Part shown: one piece after another, positions 6,448-13,163 of the stretch
Layout of the letters: every line of letters starts with the position of its first letter
Numbering within the stretch: position 1 is the stretch's first letter
NCBI GenBank assembly: GCA_910577885.1
Contig: CAJTNK010000041.1
Location: forward strand, 1 to 17,052
Origin: an uncultured Rikenella sp.
GTDB lineage: Bacteria; Bacteroidota; Bacteroidia; Bacteroidales; Rikenellaceae
Reading direction: 5' to 3'
DNA: 17,052 nt
Position numbers and translations under genes: made by a program
The notes under the pieces: model-generated
Told to the model about the DNA's origin: nothing
Databases searched by the model: none
Seen by the model: the letters and a program-made list of their open reading frames with translations, nothing else

Positions 6448-8394
6448 ATGAGTGCAAATTACAAACTCACAACAGAAGGGGGACTGAAGAAAGGGGCCGA
6501 ACCGATGGAGATCGTTACTCGGTTCGAGCGCATCCCGACCCGTATCGCGGAGACGGCTGAAGAGGGGGCCATTCGGGTGGCCGACGAGATGGCCGCGACG
6601 ATCCGGGCCAAAGCGGCGGCCGGCGAAAATTGCGTCCTGGCGTTGACGGCCGGGAAATCGCCCATCGGCGTCTATCGCGAACTGGTCAGAAAGCATAAAA
6701 GCGAAGGGCTGAGTTTCAAAAACGTGGTCATTTTCACCTTGTTCGAGTTCTACCCCATCGCGGCGGACGAACAGCAGAGCTACACCTACTCGCTGTACGA
6801 GGAACTCATCAACCAGGTGGATATCCCGGTGGCGCAGGTCCATACGCTGGACGGAACGGTGGCGGCCGAGCGGGTGAGCGAGTATTGCAAGGAGTACGAA
6901 GCGGCCATTCAGGCGGCGGGCGGGATCGATATCCTGCTGCTCGGGATGGGCGACCAGGGACAGGTGGCGCTGAACGAAGCGGGGACTTATCAGAATACCC
7001 GTACGCGGATCGTGGCGCTCAGCAATGCTTCGCGGAAGCTCGTGGCGTCGTCGTTCTACGGGATCGAAAACGTGCCGACGCGGGCGCTGACGGTCGGGAT
7101 CGCGACCATCATGCAGGCCAAGCGGATTATTCTGATCGGCTGGGGCGAAGACAAATCGGAGGTGGCTGTGAAGGTGATCGAGGGGGCGGTGGATGCGGCG
7201 GTGCCGGCGTCGTACTTGCAGAACCACGCCAATGCCGAGGTGGTGTTGGACGAAGATGCCGCTTCGGGGCTGACCCGGGTGGCGACGCCGTGGCTCGTGG
7301 GAAGCTGCGTGTGGACCAACCGGTTTATCCGTAAGGCGGTCTTGTGGCTCTGCCGCAAAGTCGACAAACCGATCTTGAAGGTCACTTACCAGGACTATAT
7401 CGACAACAGTCTCGGGCAGTTGATCGAAGAGACCGGATTGACGTATGACAAAATCAATATTCAGGTTTTCAACGATTTGCAGCACACCATCTCGGGGTGG
7501 CCGGGCGGTAAGCCGAATGCCGACGACTCGACGCGGCCGGCGCGGTCGTTCCCGTTCCCGAAACGGGTCGTGATCTTCAGCCCGCACCCGGACGACGACG
7601 TCATTTCGATGGGCGGGACCTTCATCCGGTTGGCGGATCAGGGACACGACGTGCATGTGGCTTATCAGACTTCGGGGAATATCGCCGTGCACGACGATGT
7701 GGTGCTCCAGACCTTGGATACGGCGCGCGAGTGCGGGTTCGAGGATAAGTATGAACACTTTAAACAGCTGATTCAGAGTAAGGTGAAGGGGCAGCCCGAG
7801 CCGCTCGAACTGCGGAAGTTCAAGGGGGCGATTCGCCGGGGCGAGGCCAGAGCGGCGGATCGGAGCTTCGGGTTGAATGACGATACCAATGTGCACTTCC
7901 TCAATTTGCCGTTCTACGAAACCGGGTCGGTGAAGAAAGGGGCGATTTCGCAGGCGGACATCGACATTGTGATCGAGTTGCTGCGCAAGATCAAACCGCA
8001 TCAGATCTATGCGGCGGGCGACCTGTCGGATCCGCATGGGACGCACCGCGTTTGTATCGAAATCGTGCTGGCGGCCGTGAATCAAATTAAAGAGGCGGGG
8101 GACGAGTGGTTGAAAGATTGCGTGATGTGGCTCTACCGCGGGGCTTGGCAGGAGTGGGATTTGGATATGGTGGACATGGCGGTGCCGCTGAGTCCGGACG
8201 AGGTTATCAAGAAGCGGCATGCGATCTATCGTCACTTGTCGCAGAAAGACATCGTGCCGTTCCCGGGGGACGACAAGCGTGAGTTCTGGGAACGGGCGGA
8301 AGACCGGACGCAGGCTACGGCTCAGCTGTATGACAAGCTCGGGATGGCGGAATATCAGGCGATCGAGGTCTTTGTGAAGTACCCGATTTTCTAA
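6448..8394 (+). CDS. NagB-like (degenerate deaminase domain) / PIG-L deacetylase fusion protein
   Basis: This 648-residue protein joins a glucosamine-6-phosphate deaminase-like domain (about residues 35-275) to a PIG-L/LmbE domain (about 372-640). Databases probably label it glucosamine-6-phosphate deaminase. NagB landmarks are recognisable: LALTAGKSPIGVY, FKNVVIF, the GMGDQGQVALNE loop, ALTVGIATIM, and Lys236 at the E. coli Lys208 position. The catalytic positions are replaced: Asp72 is Phe99 (TLFEFYP), Asp141 is Gln170 and His143 is Gln172; only Glu148 remains (Glu177). Deamination is therefore doubtful. The PIG-L domain looks intact: FSPHPDDDVISMGGT (His380, Asp382, Asp383) and DPHGTHRVC (His530, His533) are the expected zinc ligands of an N-deacetylase-type enzyme acting on an N-acetylated sugar or similar substrate. 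The deaminase-like half could be a sugar-phosphate sensor or scaffold. The start at 6448 is 8 nt after ddl; Met20 (6505) is an alternative. A strong terminator follows. Confidence 0.92.
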   Translation: MSANYKLTTEGGLKKGAEPMEIVTRFERIPTRIAETAEEGAIRVADEMAATIRAKAAAGENCVLALTAGKSPIGVYRELVRKHKSEGLSFKNVVIFTLFEFYPIAADEQQSYTYSLYEELINQVDIPVAQVHTLDGTVAAERVSEYCKEYEAAIQAAGGIDILLLGMGDQGQVALNEAGTYQNTRTRIVALSNASRKLVASSFYGIENVPTRALTVGIATIMQAKRIILIGWGEDKSEVAVKVIEGAVDAAVPASYLQNHANAEVVLDEDAASGLTRVATPWLVGSCVWTNRFIRKAVLWLCRKVDKPILKVTYQDYIDNSLGQLIEETGLTYDKINIQVFNDLQHTISGWPGGKPNADDSTRPARSFPFPKRVVIFSPHPDDDVISMGGTFIRLADQGHDVHVAYQTSGNIAVHDDVVLQTLDTARECGFEDKYEHFKQLIQSKVKGQPEPLELRKFKGAIRRGEARAADRSFGLNDDTNVHFLNLPFYETGSVKKGAISQADIDIVIELLRKIKPHQIYAAGDLSDPHGTHRVCIEIVLAAVNQIKEAGDEWLKDCVMWLYRGAWQEWDLDMVDMAVPLSPDEVIKKRHAIYRHLSQKDIVPFPGDDKREFWERAEDRTQATAQLYDKLGMAEYQAIEVFVKYPIF

Positions 8395-8417
8395 GCGGTT
8401 TTCTCTATTATGGATCG

Positions 8418-8457
8418 GGCCGGGCCGGGAATTTATTTCCCGGCCCGGCCTGTTTTT
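8418..8457 (+). terminator. Strong intrinsic terminator after the NagB-like/PIG-L gene
   Basis: GGCCGGGCCGGGAA (8418-8431) pairs perfectly with TTCCCGGCCCGGCC (8437-8450), giving a 14-bp stem with a 5-nt loop, followed by TGTTTTT. It lies 24 nt after the stop codon and should end the ddl transcript. Confidence 0.92.
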
Positions 8458-8464
8458 GTATGTC

Positions 8465-8896
8465 CCGGTCTTTGGTTACGAGCTGGTACAGTTCTTTTTA
8501 ACATCGTTTCTCTCGTTTTGCTTTCGTGTAGTTTGCGAACCGTGTTTGGCTACAGGATAGAACTGTTCTTTTTGTGAACAAAAAGAACCAAAAAAACTTC
8601 CGAGCGCATCCCGCTGGGATGCTTTGGCCGTGTCAGCCTGTGTTTGGGTGGGGACGTTTGGCATCGGCGCGCTAAGGTAATTTACGCATGACGCGCCTCG
8701 CCGAACGCCCCACCCACAACCTGAGGATTGCGGAGCCTAAGGCATAGCGTATGCTAGCTGAAAGTCTTTTGGGTACCTTTTCTTCAGAAAAGGTACAGTA
8801 CCCTCCTGTCGCTAAAGAACGATTAGCACATTACGCAAGCTAGAGCGGGAGAAGCGAAGGTAAAAGGTACAGTACCCGCACGTAGCTAAAGACCGG
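8465..8896. repeat. About 430-bp imperfect palindrome (foldback / MITE-like element)
   Basis: The stretch is close to its own reverse complement around a 20-nt centre (8672-8691). Matching arm segments are: 8465-8504 with 8857-8896 (31 of 40 identical after reverse complement); 8505-8540 with 8822-8856 (weaker); 8541-8564 with 8797-8821; hairpin GTTCTTTTTG-TGAA-CAAAAAGAAC (8565-8588) with hairpin GTACCTTTTC-TTCA-GAAAAGGTAC (8773-8796); hairpin GCATCCC-GCT-GGGATGC (8606-8622) with GCATA-GCG-TATGC (8742-8754); 8642-8662 with 8700-8720; and GGCGCG (8666-8671) with CGCGCC (8692-8697). Each arm also contains two related subunits about 75 bp apart, seen as 34-nt direct copies at 8788-8821 and 8862-8895 with 29 of 34 identical. 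No target duplication or transposase is visible. Open frames inside it look spurious. The next 144 nt to the permease gene show no clear promoter or gene. Confidence 0.8.
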
Positions 8897-9040
8897 ATAT
8901 TCGATAAAAAAATGCGGGGGGCGAGATCCGAAACGGCCGGTGGATGCGTCTATAGAGTGACGATTGGTTGAACTTCGGCCGGATTCGGCCAGTCGCCCAT
9001 AAAAAAGAAAAGACCTATTACCCATTCTTCACACCAGACC

Positions 9041-11419
9041 ATGCACATCATTCTACGTAATTTTCGGACCACCCTGCGGCGATTCAAAGTGGCCTCGGCG
9101 CTCAACATCGTGGGGTTGAGCGTCGCTTTTGCGGCGTTTATCCTGATTCTGATGCAGGTGCGCTACGAGTTCGCGTTCGACCGCTTCCACCCGGAGGCAG
9201 AGCGGATCTACCGGGTCGAGATCTCGGCCGACGGGGTAAACCTGCCGGTCGTCCCTCTGCCTTTTGCGGAGACCTTCGGACCGATGGTGCCGGGCGTCGC
9301 GGCCTACACCCTGATGCAGCCGGCTTATTCCGACTCGTATATCGTTGTCGAGCGCAGCGGGAGTGAGATCGGCTTTATGGAGCCTGTCTTTCAGGCGGAT
9401 ACGGGATTTACGCAGGTCTTCCGACCCGAGATCGTCGAGGGAAGCGCCGACGTGTTGCGGGAGTCCGGCAAGGTGTTGGTGCCGGCGTCGCTGGCCCGGA
9501 AGTTTTTCGGCCGCGAGAGCGGTGTGCTGGGCGAGCGGCTCTCGATCGGCTTTGAGGCCGATACCCGGGATTACGAAGTGGGAGGCGTATACCGCGATTT
9601 TCCCTCGAACTCACAGCTCGATAACGTTGTCTACATGCCGTTGCGGATTCCCGAGTGGGCGCGCAGCTGGGGCTCCTGCAACTACTTCTTTTACGTCCGG
9701 TTACAGGCCGGAGTCTCGCCGGAGACGCTGCTGCGGGAGTGGAACCGCATCGCTTTGGCCGAGAAGATAGAGTGGATCGAGAGTTCCGGGGCGATCGGGA
9801 TGACGGCCCTGCCGGAAATCTATTACGACACGCGTCCTTTTATGGGCGAGTCGCTGACCAAGCACGGCAAACGGACGACGACCGACTTGCTGCTGGCCAT
9901 CGCCGTGCTGGTGATCGGCATCGCGGCGGTGAATTTCGTCAATTTCGCCACCTCCCTTACCCCGCTCCGCATCAAGAGCATCAACACCCAAAAAGTACTC
10001 GGTTCGCCGGTCGGCGTGCTGCGGTGGGCGTTGATTGCCGAGGCCGTCGGGATCTCTCTGATCGCCTTCGGGCTGGCTGTCGGGTGGGTCTTCCTGCTTG
10101 GCCAGACTTCGTTTGCTGAGTTACTCTCAGGTGGGATTGCGCTGGAAGAACATCTCGGATTGATTGCCCTCTCGTTGGGTGTGGCCGCTGTCGTGGGGCT
10201 GCTGGCGGGCCTCTATCCGGCGTTCTACACCACCTCCTTTCCGCCGGCGCTGGTGCTCAAGAAAGGGTCGCTCGACATGTCGCCCAGCGGGCGCAGACTC
10301 CGCACCGCCTTGATCGGGTTCCAGTTCGTGGTGTCGCTGGGGTTGATCGTGGCGGCCCTCTTCCTCCAGCTCCAAAACCGCTACCTCCGCCACGTCGATA
10401 CGGGGATGGACCAGGAGAGGATCGCCTACATGCGCCTGGGGGGCGATGTGTTGGGGTCTCGGGCTTTTGAGGACCAGGTGCGGCAGTCGCCCGGGATCGA
10501 GGATGTGGCCTATTCGCGGATGCCGATCGGGGTGGGCAACCTCCACTCGCAGAACTTCAAGGAGATCAACGGGAAGACGGTCAGTTTCGCCTCTGAGGAG
10601 GTGTCGTGGAATTTCCCGCAGATGATGGGGATCGAGTTGGCCGAGGGCGACTACTTCAACGCCGGGGATACGCTCAAACCGCTCCATACCTATCTCTTCA
10701 ACGAGCGGGCGGTCCGGGAGTACGGTATCCGGGTGCAGGACCGGGTGTTGGAATGGGGTGCCGGCGAGGATGCCGCCCTGTCGGAGGTGCGGGGAATCGT
10801 CCGCGATTTCAATTATGTGTCGCTGCACTCGGCTATAGATCCGATGGCGATGATCGTGCGGGGCCAGTGGAGTAAGGGCAAACCGCTGCCGATAGCCTAT
10901 TTCAAGATCGTGGGAGACCCCTATGCGGCGGTGGAGCACATCCGGCGGGCGGCGGCAGAGGTCGACCCGGCCTATCCGGTCGACGTGCAGTTTTTCGATG
11001 CGGCCTTCGACGCCCTCTACCGAAAGGACCAACAGTTGACTTCGCTCATTACGCTCTTTTCGCTGCTGGCGGTCGCCATCTCGTTGGTGGGGGTCTTCGG
11101 GCTCGTGATTTTCGAAACCCAGTACCGGCGCAAAGAGATCGGTGTACGCAAGGTGATGGGGGCCACGGTGACCGAAATTCTCGGGATGTTCAACCGTCAG
11201 TTCGTCGGGATCGTGCTGGTGTGCTTTGTGGTGGCAGCTCCGCTGGCGTGGTACGGGGTGAGGGAGTGGCTCTCGACTTTTGCTTATCGCACGCCGCTCT
11301 ATTGGTGGGTTTTTGCAATTTCGTTGGCCATCGTGCTCTTCATCACGCTGTTGACGGTGACCATCCAGAGCTGGCGGGCGGCCACGGCCAACCCGGTCGA
11401 CTCGCTCAAGGCGGAGTAG
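9041..11419 (+). CDS. FtsX/MacB-family ABC transporter permease, no ATPase nearby
   Basis: The 792-residue product has the double MacB_PCD plus FtsX layout typical of large Bacteroidota permeases of the type VII (MacB/FtsX) ABC group, which drive periplasmic conformational change or export rather than simple import. A first membrane helix lies at about residues 18-40 after the basic start LRNFRTTLRRFK. A periplasmic domain follows, with the frequent YEFAFDRFHPEAERIYRVE. Helices lie at about 283-303, 329-353, 372-392 and 423-443. A second periplasmic domain follows, and three C-terminal helices lie at about 668-690, 718-738 and 755-780. YRRKEIGVRKVMGA, just after the sixth helix, is the expected contact with an ATPase. 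No ABC ATPase, membrane-fusion protein or outer-membrane channel gene is in the window, so its partner must be encoded elsewhere. The gene stands alone between a foldback repeat and a tract of inverted repeats. Substrate unknown. Confidence 0.93.
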   Translation: MHIILRNFRTTLRRFKVASALNIVGLSVAFAAFILILMQVRYEFAFDRFHPEAERIYRVEISADGVNLPVVPLPFAETFGPMVPGVAAYTLMQPAYSDSYIVVERSGSEIGFMEPVFQADTGFTQVFRPEIVEGSADVLRESGKVLVPASLARKFFGRESGVLGERLSIGFEADTRDYEVGGVYRDFPSNSQLDNVVYMPLRIPEWARSWGSCNYFFYVRLQAGVSPETLLREWNRIALAEKIEWIESSGAIGMTALPEIYYDTRPFMGESLTKHGKRTTTDLLLAIAVLVIGIAAVNFVNFATSLTPLRIKSINTQKVLGSPVGVLRWALIAEAVGISLIAFGLAVGWVFLLGQTSFAELLSGGIALEEHLGLIALSLGVAAVVGLLAGLYPAFYTTSFPPALVLKKGSLDMSPSGRRLRTALIGFQFVVSLGLIVAALFLQLQNRYLRHVDTGMDQERIAYMRLGGDVLGSRAFEDQVRQSPGIEDVAYSRMPIGVGNLHSQNFKEINGKTVSFASEEVSWNFPQMMGIELAEGDYFNAGDTLKPLHTYLFNERAVREYGIRVQDRVLEWGAGEDAALSEVRGIVRDFNYVSLHSAIDPMAMIVRGQWSKGKPLPIAYFKIVGDPYAAVEHIRRAAAEVDPAYPVDVQFFDAAFDALYRKDQQLTSLITLFSLLAVAISLVGVFGLVIFETQYRRKEIGVRKVMGATVTEILGMFNRQFVGIVLVCFVVAAPLAWYGVREWLSTFAYRTPLYWWVFAISLAIVLFITLLTVTIQSWRAATANPVDSLKAE

Positions 11420-11453
11420 CCGGCAGTTTCGGGGGCTTGCGGCGAACGGTCAT

Positions 11454-11470
11454 GCGATGCGCAGCATCGC
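11454..11470. repeat. Small perfect hairpin after the permease gene
   Basis: GCGATGC and GCATCGC form a 7-bp perfect stem around GCA, 35 nt after the permease stop. There is no T-tract, so it is a poor intrinsic terminator. It opens the non-coding stretch 11420-12151, in which I find no intact gene. Confidence 0.4.
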
Positions 11471-11505
11471 CGGCCCACCGCGGGCACGCGGGGCCTGCCT
11501 AAAGA

Positions 11506-11547
11506 GCGATTCATTCTATTTCGGCCAGCCGAAATAGAATGAATCGC
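11506..11547. repeat. Perfect 20-bp inverted repeat with a 2-nt spacer
   Basis: GCGATTCATTCTATTTCGGC (11506-11525) is followed by CA and then by its exact reverse complement (11528-11547). Such length and perfection are unlikely by chance. It is not followed by a U-tract on either strand. It could be a cruciform, a binding site for a dimeric protein, or the fused ends of a deleted mobile element. Confidence 0.75.
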
Positions 11548-11583
11548 AGGCGCGCGGCACAGACATGGTTTGCAGAGAAAACC

Positions 11584-11660
11584 CCGCGCGCCACGCCTTA
11601 AGAGGGAAATACTCCGTTTCAACGAAGAGTTGAAACAGAAGGATTTCCCCAGGCGCGCGG
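11584..11660. repeat. Nested inverted repeat with GC-rich outer arms
   Basis: The core is GTTTCAAC-GAAGA-GTTGAAAC (11616-11636). It extends outward to arms 11604-11623 and 11629-11649, which match with one gap and two mismatches. The outer CCGCGCGCC (11584-11592) pairs with GGCGCGCGG (11652-11660). The same GGCGCGCGG also occurs at 11549-11557, so alternative pairings are possible. No gene is recognisable here; short open frames on both strands have no family similarity. Confidence 0.55.
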
Positions 11661-11696
11661 ACAAAGGCTGTTTTTCTCGCCCGACAGGCCCGGCTG

Positions 11697-11738
11697 GAGT
11701 GCCGAGCGGCCCCGGCCCCGGGGTGCCGCTCGGCACTC
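11697..11738. repeat. GC-rich 14-bp hairpin
   Basis: GAGTGCCGAGCGGC (11697-11710) pairs perfectly with GCCGCTCGGCACTC (11725-11738). The pairing continues outward after a 3-nt internal loop with CCCGG/CCGGG. There is no T-tract. The right arm overlaps the first copy of the GGCACTCGAACCGGG direct repeat. Confidence 0.6.
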
Positions 11739-11746
11739 GAACCGGG
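11732..11746. repeat. Direct repeat copy 1, outside the FISUMP relics
   Basis: GGCACTCGAACCGGG occurs here and again, identical, at 12106-12120; the match extends to 18 of 19 bases leftward (GCTCGG against GCTTGG). The two copies lie outside the two FISUMP gene fragments. The repeat may be a recombination junction or a sequence that travels with such gene ends. Confidence 0.45.
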
Positions 11747-11762
11747 CTGTGTCAGCCTTAGG

Positions 11763-11902
11763 CGCGGCTACGACGGGTACAGTTGCTCGTCGATTCTTCC
11801 GGGAGTGGCGACGCCCACTACTTGGGCTTTGACTTTCTCGCCCGAATGGCCAACAAAACGCCCTGTGGGCGCGGTTTTCCGTTGCGTTGCCTCCAGGGAT
11901 AA
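11763..11902 (+). pseudogene. Frameshifted 3' end of a FISUMP-domain gene (copy 1)
   Basis: The translation carries the C-terminal signature of the FISUMP domain (TIGR02145/Fib_succ_major), a domain of surface-associated lipoproteins and fimbrillin-like proteins in Bacteroidota. The signature is split over two frames: GYDGYSCSSI in one (family GYYWSSS), then SSGSGDAHYLGFDF and GRGFPLRCLQ with a stop at 11900-11902 in another. Compared with copy 2, the distance from the GGC before GGGTAC to the TACTTGGGCTT block is 53 rather than 51 nt, which accounts for the frame change. There is no start codon, signal peptide or upstream part of the gene, so this is a relic rather than a gene. It starts about 345 nt after the permease stop. 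Confidence 0.6.
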
Positions 11903-11912
11903 GGCCCCGGGC

Positions 11913-12092
11913 TGCCGCGATGCAGGAAACAACAAGGGCTTTGGAGCAGTGCGTGGCATCGGCGGTGCCGGGTACATTTGGTCGTTGTCTGTTGCGGGGA
12001 CCGACACCTATTACTTGGGCTTCAGCTACGGCGGCATCAATCCGCAGAGCTACAGTGGCCGTGCGTACGGCTTTCAGTTGCGTTGCCTCCAG
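11913..12092 (+). pseudogene. 3' end of a second FISUMP-domain gene (copy 2)
   Basis: One frame reads AGNNKGFGAVRGIGGAGYIW, then SLSVAGTDTYYLGFSYGGIN and PQSYSGRAYGFQLRCLQ, which is the C-terminal end of a FISUMP domain (family pattern GYYWSSS ... YYLxF ... GGVNPQ ... GFSVRCLQ). It shares GTTGCGTTGCCTCCAG (11881-11896 and 12077-12092) and TACTTGGGCTT (11819-11829 and 12012-12022) with copy 1. The frame has no stop after RCLQ and runs on antisense through the phosphatase gene, and there is no plausible start or signal peptide upstream. It begins 10 nt after the stop of copy 1. I read the pair as remnants of tandem FISUMP genes or of exchanged gene ends. Confidence 0.65.
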
Positions 12093-12105
12093 AAATATGC
12101 TGCTT

Positions 12106-12120
12106 GGCACTCGAACCGGG
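12106..12120. repeat. Direct repeat copy 2, outside the FISUMP relics
   Basis: This is an exact second copy of GGCACTCGAACCGGG (copy 1 at 11732-11746), 14 nt after the end of the second FISUMP relic and 374 bp from the first copy. Confidence 0.45.
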
Positions 12121-12140
12121 ACCGACGGGACTTTCACATG

Positions 12141-12180
12141 GCCAAAAGAAAGAGCGACCGGAGATTTTCTCCGGTCGCTC
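12141..12180 (-). terminator. Intrinsic terminator of the lyase-TlpA-phosphatase operon
   Basis: GAGCGACCGGAGA (12152-12164) and TCTCCGGTCGCTC (12168-12180) form a perfect 13-bp stem with a 3-nt loop. On the minus strand the stem is followed by TTTCTTTTGG. It lies 30 nt downstream of the phosphatase-like stop codon. Confidence 0.85.
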
Positions 12181-12209
12181 GCTCCAAAAACGGTGTCAGC
12201 CGCCCCAAG

Positions 12210-13124
12210 CTACCGCAACACCGACTTCCCGTACCACTGTTCCGGCGCTTCGATCCGCAGCAGATCAGCGATCGTCGGCGCGTTGTCGTACTTCATGACG
12301 ATTCGTTCGATCTTCTTGCCGGCCGGGATGCCCGGACCGATGACCACATACGGTACCTGCATTTCGCTCATCGTCTTGCCGCCGTGGCCGGTCCCCTTGC
12401 CGCCGTGGTCCGAGGTGAAGATAATCGCCGTGCTCTTCGGGTCCATGTTCTCCCGGATGCAGTCGTAGATCACCCCCACCAGCGAGTCGACTTTCTGGCA
12501 CGAAGCCACGTATTCAGGCGACAACCAGCCATAGGTATGCCCCGTGTGGTCCGGCTCGCTGATGTACATGAACGAAAAGTTCGGATTCCGTTCCTTGACG
12601 AAGTCGCAGAAGATGCGCGTCGCCTCGTCGTCGTCATCCTTCGTCGACCGAATGAAGTCCACCGCCTCTTTCTCGAACAGGTACCCGATCCCTTCCCACG
12701 AATAGACGATTCCGGTCACCGCTTCCGGCATTCCCCGTCGCACGGCAGCGAAAATCCCCGGAAACAGGCCGTATTCCGGATCCACATAAGCCGGTTCGAC
12801 TTCCGGCGTCCGACTCCCCCACTCCGTGAAGCCGTGCATCTCCGACCCGGCGCCCATCAGCAGCGTCGCCCAGTTGATCGCGCTCGACGACGGCAGCACG
12901 CTCCGCGCCTCCATCGTATAGGAACCGTCTTTCATCAAGCGTTCGATGTTCGGGAATCTGCCCGGGTTTTTGGCGACGATCTCCGCGCTGAAACCATCCG
13001 TACCGATCAACACGACGTGTTTCATCTTCGGCGCCCGCTTGGCCGCCGCTTCGCCGGCCCCGAGGCCGAGCATCATCCCGGCCGCCAGAACGGCCAGCGA
13101 AACGATTCCGATTCGTTTCATCAT
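12210..13124 (-). CDS. Exported alkaline phosphatase-superfamily protein (type I phosphodiesterase/nucleotide pyrophosphatase-like)
   Basis: The 304-residue protein starts with a signal peptide (MMKRIGIVSLAVLAAGMM, likely cut after GEAAA near residue 28), so it acts in the periplasm or beyond. Metal-ligand motifs of the alkaline phosphatase superfamily are present: VVLIGTDGFS with Asp43; a serine cluster in LPSSSAINWATLLMG (Ser79-81) at the nucleophile position; SEPDHTGHTYG with Asp192, His193 and His196; FTSDHGGKGTGHGG with Asp239, His240 and His247. This pattern fits the type I phosphodiesterase/NPP branch that hydrolyses phosphate mono- or diesters with two zinc ions; the substrate is unknown. 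The length is on the short side for the branch, but all metal motifs are kept. It is the last gene of a minus-strand operon, 39 nt after the TlpA-like gene, and ends at a strong terminator. Met2 is an equally possible start. Confidence 0.9.
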   Translation of the reverse strand: MMKRIGIVSLAVLAAGMMLGLGAGEAAAKRAPKMKHVVLIGTDGFSAEIVAKNPGRFPNIERLMKDGSYTMEARSVLPSSSAINWATLLMGAGSEMHGFTEWGSRTPEVEPAYVDPEYGLFPGIFAAVRRGMPEAVTGIVYSWEGIGYLFEKEAVDFIRSTKDDDDEATRIFCDFVKERNPNFSFMYISEPDHTGHTYGWLSPEYVASCQKVDSLVGVIYDCIRENMDPKSTAIIFTSDHGGKGTGHGGKTMSEMQVPYVVIGPGIPAGKKIERIVMKYDNAPTIADLLRIEAPEQWYGKSVLR

Positions 13125-13163
13125 GGTTTTTGTGTTTTATTAGTTGAGTTAGTATTGGATGTT

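Noticed and set aside
6436..8235. 599-codon open frame on the minus strand opposite the NagB-like/PIG-L gene
   Set aside because: It is an antisense shadow of a clearly coding plus-strand gene, His/Arg-rich without recognisable domains.
8476..8664. Small minus-strand open frame of 62 codons in the foldback element
   Set aside because: It lies wholly in the palindrome arm and has no ribosome binding site or family similarity; it is best explained by the repeat.
8840..9025. Small minus-strand open frame of 61 codons upstream of the permease
   Set aside because: Half lies in the repeat arm, and it has no motif, promoter or conserved feature.
11604..11649. CRISPR-like repeat ends (GTTTCAAC ... 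GTTGAAAC)
   Set aside because: Only one unit exists, with no regularly spaced copies, spacers or cas genes; it is an isolated inverted repeat.
11725..11753. tRNA T-arm-like sequence (minus-strand CCCGGTTCGAGTGCC)
   Set aside because: The bases after the loop do not pair with CCCGG, and no D-arm, anticodon arm or acceptor stem can be formed around it; the same holds for the second copy at 12106.
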